Source of the DNA: Rostratula benghalensis
Taxonomy: Eukaryota; Chordata; Aves; Charadriiformes; Rostratulidae
Assembly (NCBI GenBank): GCA_013399305.1
Contig: VXAI01000050.1
Span: 248,001 to 312,000, forward strand
Length of the DNA stretch: 64,000 bases
Direction: 5' to 3'
A program made the translations under genes and the position numbers. The stretch's first letter is position 1; the number at the start of each line of letters is the position of its first letter. The notes below the pieces were generated by a model that was given only the letters and a program-made list of their open reading frames with translations, searched no databases and was not told where the DNA came from. Below, piece by piece: positions 57,301 through 64,000 of the stretch.

Positions 57301-57834
57301 TATTTAATTAATTGAACCCAAGATTTTTTGGTTCCCATAATAAAATAAGCCAGCTTTCTTCACACAGATTTCATAGACCATCTGAAATAGAGGAAGCAAG
57401 CTTGCCAATAGCAGGAGCAAATGCTTTAATACCTTTCATTTTGTACTCTGAAAAGGAAACCTCTTCTTAAGCTCATTCATTTTCCAGAGGGAATATCGAA
57501 TGCTGTGGCATATTGTCAGAGCTGCTTTATTGTCACCATTTACAAAGGTCACCTGAATTAATTGACTTCTTACCATACATATTGTTAAGCTACCCGTCTC
57601 CTGACATTTATGGAAAGGTGGCAGACTTACACCCATTGGCTATCTGTTGATGGTTGTTTCACAGTGTTTGGTTTTTGAAACACACTAACTCTAAAATTAC
57701 AAGCAAATAATTGCATTGCTGCAAAGGAACAGATTCCTTATGATGTTGTCTAAGGTGTACAGGGTGGAGGGAGGAAAAGGGGTAGGAGAAATAATCTAAA
57801 TACTGAGCTGTTTTAAATACAGACATGGTGTTCT

Positions 57835-57859
57835 AAAAAACAAACAAACAAACAAAAAC
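57835..57859. repeat. (CAAA)n microsatellite
   Basis: An A run followed by four CAAA-type units. Confidence 0.8.
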
Positions 57860-58956
57860 ATGCATGTAGGCTGTATTTTTTCACTTTGAAGCATGCATTA
57901 TATAGCTAACCTGTCTTTTTTCATGGGGTAAAGTAAAATCTCTCTCTGGCTTTCACAGATCATGCTGATGGACTTTACTGAATGTGTTTTCATTTGAGGT
58001 ACTCTTATGCTGCATGAAAGAAATGACATACACATGCATAAACACAAACACAGCAGGCAACAGTAGCGCTAGCATGGAATTTTATGTAGATTAAGTTGGT
58101 CACATAGAAAATCACTGTCTTTTTTCTAGCTCCCTGCATTTACTGCCCCCTTCATCTCCCTATGTTGGGTTATTCTCTTTCTGAACAGCAGTGCTGGGCA
58201 AAAACTCCAACTAGACATGTGAAAACAAAGACATGGAAAGCAAAGACAAACAGTTGTGAGCCTTTCTGTACTAGAACAGGCAAAGCTTTTAGAGTGATGG
58301 ATTTGAACAGTCTCCTTACATGAAAATATACTTTAGAGGCACCCTGCTGCGACCCTGTTAATTACCAAAGAAGATTAGAACTCTTCTGCTTAATGCGATC
58401 CTTTTTACCTAACGCGTCCGTTCCAGCTGCATCAGTAATCAGACATTCACACTGTCCCCTCTGACTGGAAAGGGGATGTTTTTAAGCGAAGTCATTTGCC
58501 ACAATCCTTAAGATGTAGCCTGGCAGAAATTCAATAACTGTTTGTGAGATGCTCATTCAGCCTTGCTGCTCAGTGGTTTTTAAGTCCCGACATAAACAGC
58601 ATTTCCCTTAATTCTAGCACTGGAGAGAAGAAAGGAGGCTGTCCTGTATCTTGTTTTATTGGTTTAAAAACACAGAGTAACTGTGTAATTTGATTTTGCA
58701 TCTGAAACATCAGAGGAAATGTTCCCCCTTTTAAATTTTTTATCCTTTGACATTCTTTCAATCTAACAAATGCACAAATCTGATACTCTTGCATTTAGAT
58801 TAACTCTGGCACAAAAAGCAAATTGCATTTGCATTTCTGTTTAGAAAATAATTAGGAAATACGCTAATAAAATAACTTTACAAGAAGAAGAAAATGGAAA
58901 GAGTTTACACATTAAGATAAAAGTCAGGGCAAAATTGAAAATAAAGAGGAACTTAC

Positions 58957-59105
58957 CCTATAATAAGAGTAGTTTCAGAGCTGGAGGAGTTCTTGCATCT
59001 CGGTAATTTTGATTCCTTACTTCAGGTAGCCACATACTTGTGTTAAAGCCAGAGTCTGAATAGATGTGCATGCACGAATGTGTGTGTGTGTGTGTGAGCG
59101 AGTCG
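58957..59105 (-). other. LRRN3: Candidate LRRN3 non-coding exon 1 with splice donor
   Basis: On the minus strand the text ATTATAGGGTAAGTTCC at about 58966-58950 contains a consensus donor, AGG/GTAAGT, with the GT at 58956-58955. A TATA-like element at 59134-59129 would place transcription start near 59105, giving an exon of roughly 150 nt. An open frame crossing it from 59140 ends with TAG at 58958-58960, one base before the donor, so no coding continuation into LRRN3 is expected. The start site is uncertain and may lie further up, beyond the gap. Confidence 0.4.
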
Positions 59106-59120
59106 GTGTGTGTGCGTGCG
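59079..59120. repeat. (TG)n with CG steps
   Basis: About nine TG units, then GAGCGAGTCGG, then a second TGTGTGTGCGTGCG run. Alternating purine-pyrimidine tracts of this kind can adopt Z-DNA when negatively supercoiled. It sits at or beside the inferred LRRN3 start site. Confidence 0.85.
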
Positions 59121-59244
59121 TCTAACGGTATATAATACAAAGATGTATCTATTGATATCCTACAACACGAGAGACTCTCTGTGCTGCCAGCTTGAGATCC
59201 CTTACATTTGCCAGAGCGCTGTTGCTGCCTGGCTGGCTGAGGCT

Positions 59245-59279
59245 NNNNNNNNNNNNNNNNNNNNNNNNNNNNNNNNNNN
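59245..59279. other. Assembly gap (35 N)
   Basis: Thirty-five undetermined bases flanked by GGCTGAGGCT on one side and nine G on the other. The loss of G-rich sequence at promoters is common in bird assemblies, so the true length may differ. Confidence 0.99.
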
Positions 59280-59311
59280 GGGGGGGGGAAGAGAGAGAGA
59301 GAAAGAGAGAT
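59280..59311. repeat. G run followed by (GA)n
   Basis: Nine G, then AAGAGAGAGAGAGAAAGAGAG. It abuts the assembly gap and may be part of a longer G-rich or G-quadruplex-prone stretch. Confidence 0.8.
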
Positions 59312-59620
59312 GCTCGCTAGCTCTTCTTATTTCTCCTTGTTTCCATGGTGGTTAGTGGTGCATCGTTCACCCTCTCGGTTGTCACACTGACATGGTGCTG
59401 CCTGCTCAGCGGTCATTAATAACTGAACCCTTTCCACTCCCCAGAGAGGAGCCAATGCTTCGGCGTGCCCAGATGCCGCGTAGTACGCGGGGCTGCGCCA
59501 GCCTGGTTGGCCGTGGGAAGCTGTCTGTTACGTGACACTGCTGCTTCGGGTAGGGATACATGGAACAAGCCTTTGCACGCTTCCAGAGATCTCTTCCGAT
59601 TTGTGGGAGTTACAGGGCAT

Positions 59621-61249
59621 GTTTTGTGTTGGTACAGAGCAGAACAGCTCAGGAGGTTTAAATCCTTTTTTTTTATTTTTTTTTTATTTTTTGCTTTTGA
59701 TTTGTTTTGGCTTTTTATTGGGTTTCTTTTGTTTTAAAGGTATATGAGGATGTTATCTGTGTTCAGAACAACTGATTAGAGATCACTGAAGTTCTGCAAA
59801 GGCTGCTGTAGTTCAGGGAATACTGCATGTTGAAACCATTCAGGAAAAATGCTCCCTCTACTCCAGTTTTGCTGCTTTGTTTTGGTTTTTTGAGTTTAAG
59901 GAAGCAAAGGATTTTTCATCTGCCTCCTTTTCAAAATTTTATAAAATATTAAATTTTGTAACATAGATTTATCAGTAGAAAGTAGAAGCAGTAAAACATC
60001 TTTCTGTGAAATAAAAATTCAGAATAAACTGAGAAAAGCATTGGTTAAACAAAGTCAATTTCTTTCAGTCTCTGTCTACTTGACACTTTTGTGGCATCTA
60101 ATTATATAAACAGTAGCCTGCCCAGATTTTTCCTTCCCTTCCTTCCTTTCTTTCTCCCTTTTCCCTTTGTAGCATATTCTCTTGTGAAGACTTTGATTGC
60201 TTTCTATCTATTATCTATCTGTGAACAAAGGGCATATAAACTATGAATGTTTTAAAAAGTCTAAAATAATTCACAATTTTTTTTTCAATTTAAGGTTAGT
60301 GTACACTGAATTATATCATCCCTTCTCCATATACAAAACAATATATGAGATAGATTGTTGTGAGAAAAAGGATTTTTTATCGTATGTACTGTTTTATAGA
60401 AAGGAAATGACTTTGTAATAAAAGATGAACAATAGTGGAATACAAAGAGTCGGTCATCAACAGGTCAAAACAAAGAAAATGTTGGGTATCTTGCATGAAC
60501 TCAGTATTGCGGCCCTGATTGAGGAAGGCCACCCTCTAGTGGATTGAAGTGAGATGTGGTTCTCATTTCACACTTCTGCTTTGTTTGAAGAAAAGCTCAC
60601 AGTCCTGCCTAATAATAGTATGAAAAATTTCTGAAGATTAGCGAACAGTGTAAATTAATGTACTTTTTGCAACAGCAATAGCACCAGAATTCTATTATAA
60701 AATGGTTACTATTTTATGAATACTAGATATCATTTTGATTCACTTTGAGATTGTGAACTGCATTATTTTTGGTTTTATTCTGTAAGAAAATGATTTTACA
60801 TTTCATAAAATCACTTATTGTGAAAAGTGAATTAAAGTAATGCAAACTTCTTGAATAAATTTCACTTCACAATTTCAGTTGTTATAACTGGTCAGGACAA
60901 ATTCTGCAAAACCAGTCCTGTTTGGCTTACTGTTGTGGCTTACATTGTTGCGGCTGTAATAAGGCTTTTTTTTCTTCTGCCTCAAATTTTTGAATACTGC
61001 ATTTAAACTAAGTAGAGGGAGCAGCTTTTAAATTTTTTCAAGATACCTGGTCCTCAGTTTTCATACAAATGAGTAGAACTGTCCCTTGTATGAAATAATG
61101 GCAATTAAGTGACATGCTGAAAAACATGAGATACTCTAGAGTGGGGAGGAAGGCCATGTGGCACTTTCCATTTTCTCTCATTCTCCTAGTCTTCCATTTT
61201 TATTTTTTTTTCTAGTGTGAATTAAAGAGGTATAACAAAAACAATTAGG
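59621..61249. other. Non-coding DNA upstream of the promoter island
   Basis: T-rich tracts at 59667-59690 and a CCTT-type pyrimidine tract at 60131-60168 are seen. No gene or mobile element is recognised. The short frame at 59465-59747 is only the island and the T-rich tract read through. Confidence 0.45.
60131..60168. repeat. CCTT-type pyrimidine tract
   Basis: An all-pyrimidine stretch of imperfect CCTT and TTTC units. Confidence 0.75.
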
Positions 61250-61660
61250 GCCAACCAATCTTTGGTTACCTTTCAAGTCTTCTTCCCTGGGGTTGGGACA
61301 GTGAACACCTTAAGCTAGAAAGATATCATGTCACCTTTCTGTAACCTCAGGGCTCATTAGTGAAACCTTGTCTCTCCTTTGCCCCCATGAGGTGGCTCTT
61401 GGAGCCCCTAATAGTATGTGATGTTCATCACCATGAGCTGCAACTACAAACCATTGTAAACTTCCCAAAGTGAACCTATGAGCTTTCCCTCCTGCACAAC
61501 ATAATGTTCCAAGGGACAGTGCTCGGAAAAGACAACTCAAAGCCAAAAAATTTAGACTTCTTGCCATGCTAGCCCCCACAGGAAAAGTGGGACCTCAGCC
61601 GTGTGGTTAGTCACACCTTTCCCAAACAAAACACACAAACCTGTGCTACAGGGGTGGCAT
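61250..61660. other. Higher-GC block of unknown origin
   Basis: Base composition rises relative to both sides over about 400 bp. A minus-strand open frame of 82 codons (61331-61579) lies in it but shows no domain. The size would suit a decayed solo LTR or DNA transposon, yet I cannot identify terminal repeats or a target duplication. Confidence 0.25.
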
Positions 61661-64000
61661 GGTGGGTGGAGGAAGAGGCAAGAAAATCTCAAAAAGTTCA
61701 GGCAAAATTAAAAATAGGAAAATGACCTGTTAAATCCAAGTAAATACTGATGTTTCTGTTTTCTCAACCAATATAGAAACAGAAGACATGAGGAAAAGGG
61801 AGTAGGTAGGGACTATCATTACCCTATGTGAAAGCTTTCTTGGGTTTTGCCCCTAACCTGATGTACTGTGGTTCGTTCAAAATTTGGCTTTCTAGTTAAC
61901 ATGAGAGTCATGCAAAAACATATTCAATGATTTGACATGTGAAATTAAGATTATAGAAGTGCTTCATTTTGGTTGATTGGTATGGACTATGTAATTAGAG
62001 GGCTAAATAATTAAATCAGCTAAAGTATACTTGCATAAAGAAAGTGAGTTCTTATGATAGACTGTATATGCAATTAAAGTACCTCCTTGATAGGCATACA
62101 TTTACATATTAGTTAAAATGTTATTATATCATAATAAACTTCTGATTCATAAAAAGTGAAATAATTGAAATTTTTAAAATTTAGCTAATGCTGAAGAATA
62201 TTTTTTTTCAAGCTATCTGCAGGAGAAAAATATCTTTTATAACCAATACAATTATGATGATTAAGGTTCATTAAGTTATTTTCCTGCTGATTTCACTAGG
62301 ATGCTTGGTGGTTTTAAAATAGCAATGTAATCTATTTCACCAGAATTATATATATAGCTTATTAGGTTACAGGGTAGAAAAAAACGTAACTCAGACTGAT
62401 AGAGAGATGATGAAAGTAATGTGGGCTAACTGCAGGTATTTATTTAGAATGCATTTTATCTGATTACTGAGTGCCCATGAAAATAAACCAGGTAATTATT
62501 TGTTTGCAGTGGACAATTAATACGATGCTTAAACCCCTTAGTTATTAAAATACAGTGGTTCTGTGCCCACATTTTTCTCAAAATTGAAAGAGGATTTTAA
62601 AACTTCTTCCTTTTTTCGTTACATGGAAAGGTGGAGCATCATTGGGCTTTAATATCCTGGAGGCTTGTTGTGGTTCAGGGAGTGACCGTTTCCAGTATTT
62701 TCAGGCTCTGATAACACAGCTGTGTTTAGAAAACAGCAAGTATAGTTAAAAAATGAAATAAATACCATGCAGTTAAGGTAAAACCCCCCGTATTTTATTT
62801 AAATTTTAGGATGACAGACTTTATATCAGACATTGGCAATTAAAACATTCTTTCTAACTGCATGTGCATATAGATTATATCAAAGTGTAAGAGAAGAGAC
62901 ACTTTTCGAATAGCTTTATTGCATATGACTATAAGGAAGAGGGCTGAGTGGTGGCTCTTTGCACTTTCTTCTTGTAGCCCTTAGTGTAAAAAAAAAAAAA
63001 AAAGCAAAAAAGCTGGTGTCTGACACATTAATTCTCAACAGTTCTGCAAAGTGTAGCCTTTAGTATATCTTCCATGTGAGGTGTGGGGTGCTATTCCTTT
63101 CTGAATGAAAGTCCAGAATTGCTCAAATTCAAGCGTAACTGTCTTGTGGCTCCATCAGTTATTAATTGACTAATTAATTATAGGCAGGAGTCATTGATTG
63201 ATTTGGCTGGAAGAGAGAAAATCATGCCACCACTTTTTGTAACCTCATTCTTTCAGCATCTTCTGTGCAATGCCGTCAATCTGACACTGTCATGTGGATT
63301 TTTAGATATTATGACAAGTAACTATTGACATTTTCCTAAGGGCTATGCTTTTATACAGAGAAAGAGTAACTTTTATTAATGAGTATCCCCCTGAAATGGA
63401 ATAATTTTTTCAACGATAAGCAAAAGCAACATTTCTAGCTCTAGCTCTTTGTCTTTTTTTGAAGATTAAAGGCTTTTTGCCAAAAATGAGTTCAAGTTTC
63501 TAAATACAGTTGTACATCATAATGGAAAGTGTTGAGATTATTTAACCTGATACCAACTTTCTTTTATCTGATCTCAGAGTTAGTGTTGATAGGATAGAGA
63601 TAAAGCAGATGGAAACAAATCTAGGCCATGAACCTGTAAAGAACTTCACATAAGGAAAAGTTCATATCTACACAAAGCACCAGTTACTTCTTTAAAAGCT
63701 ATGTAGGTAGTAGGTGCTATATGACTTAGCAAAATCTGGAACTGCATAATGAAAGGAGTCGTATAGTACAGGCAAATTCAGTCATGTGTGATGGGGATGA
63801 ATGAAAGCAGTAGTGATGAGCTGATGCTTATGTTGGAGATCAAGGGGATTTTGTGTATTTCAGCAAATTCACTTATTCACGCAGCAACTGTATTCTACAA
63901 AACAGAAAGGACAAGATCCCAGGCAAAAGCTATGGTCTTTTTCCTCATTATAGGTCCCTATAGAGCTATAGTCAGCCTTCTGGAATGGCCTGAGGTCTGA
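61661..64000. other. AT-rich non-coding DNA
   Basis: Nothing recognisable except a 16-base A run at 62988-63003. An open frame enters the end of the window at 63788-64000 but has no family features and cannot be judged. Confidence 0.45.
62988..63003. repeat. (A)16 run
   Basis: Sixteen A followed by GCAAAAAAGC. It could be an old retroposition tail, but no upstream body is recognised. Confidence 0.8.

Larger units (their letters stand above)
29390..58956 (-). other. LRRN3: Inferred LRRN3 intron (29.6 kb)
   Basis: The interval lies between a minus-strand donor at 58956-58951 (GTAAGT) and the acceptor ending at 29390. It is AT-rich and holds no supported coding gene. Contents seen are CR1 fragments at 32063 and 48507, a possible ancient LINE scrap near 38855, a 37-bp direct repeat at 43783 and 43855, and microsatellites noted separately. 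Further non-coding exons may exist within it; none could be chosen from sequence alone. The stretches 33500-34110 and 53290-53520 are somewhat less AT-rich and could be looked at first. Confidence 0.45.
59106..59620 (-). promoter_or_regulatory. LRRN3: Inferred LRRN3 promoter / CpG island
   Basis: This is the most GC- and CpG-rich stretch near the gene. It includes the CpG cluster from TTCGGCGTGCCC through GCCGCGTAGTACGCGGGGC at about 59460-59495, a G run with GA repeats at 59280-59310, CCAAT at about 59451, and an ACGTGA element at about 59530. A TATATA sequence on the minus strand lies at 59134-59129. Distance to the coding exon (about 30 kb) fits the gene structure known for mammalian LRRN3. 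The direction is inferred from the splice donor at its lower edge. Confidence 0.45.

Noticed and set aside
59465..59747. 90-codon plus-strand open frame in the CpG island
   Set aside because: It is GC-rich island sequence running into a T-rich tract; no protein features, and the splice donor at the lower edge points to minus-strand transcription.

Overview
This window is AT-rich, intron-poor-in-genes vertebrate DNA, almost certainly from a bird. The evidence for a bird is the set of CR1 LINE 3' ends in typical truncated form (antisense copies that begin with the ATTCTATG-type terminal repeat), the otherwise low density of interspersed repeats, and a single-exon protein that reads end to end as LRRN3. 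No bacterial, viral or CRISPR features are present.

The one confident protein gene is LRRN3 (leucine-rich repeat neuronal protein 3), minus strand, with a 708-codon uninterrupted coding sequence at 26912-29038. Its last exon probably begins at 29389, after a strong splice acceptor, and carries two upstream ORFs placed back to back. About 29.6 kb further upstream, at 58957-59620, lies a CpG-containing island with a 35-base assembly gap, a TATA-like element and a consensus splice donor reading on the minus strand. I infer that this is the LRRN3 promoter and first non-coding exon, which gives a gene of about 33 kb, close to what is known for mammalian LRRN3. In other vertebrates LRRN3 sits inside a very long intron of IMMP2L on the opposite strand. 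The rest of the window is therefore probably IMMP2L intron, but no IMMP2L exon was found here, so this rests on synteny.

Layout: 1-8470, AT-rich with one CR1 end (851-1034). 8474-15130, the most structured accessory region: four CR1 remnants or neighbours, two higher-GC patches, a degenerate coding-like stretch on the minus strand (about 13640-15130, perhaps also 11221-11430), and a 206-bp segment of it that recurs in inverted orientation at 8719-8924 with 202/206 identity. 15131-26300, non-coding, with one CpG-bearing patch at 24755-24930. 26300-29389, LRRN3 last exon. 29390-58956, the inferred LRRN3 intron, with two CR1 fragments, a 37-bp direct duplication and several microsatellites. 58957-59620, promoter island. 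59620-64000, non-coding upstream DNA with one higher-GC block at 61250-61660.

The most unusual items are the near-identical inverted pair, the tandem uORFs in the LRRN3 leader, and the isolated CpG patch at 24.8 kb. I did not find a convincing new multi-gene system.
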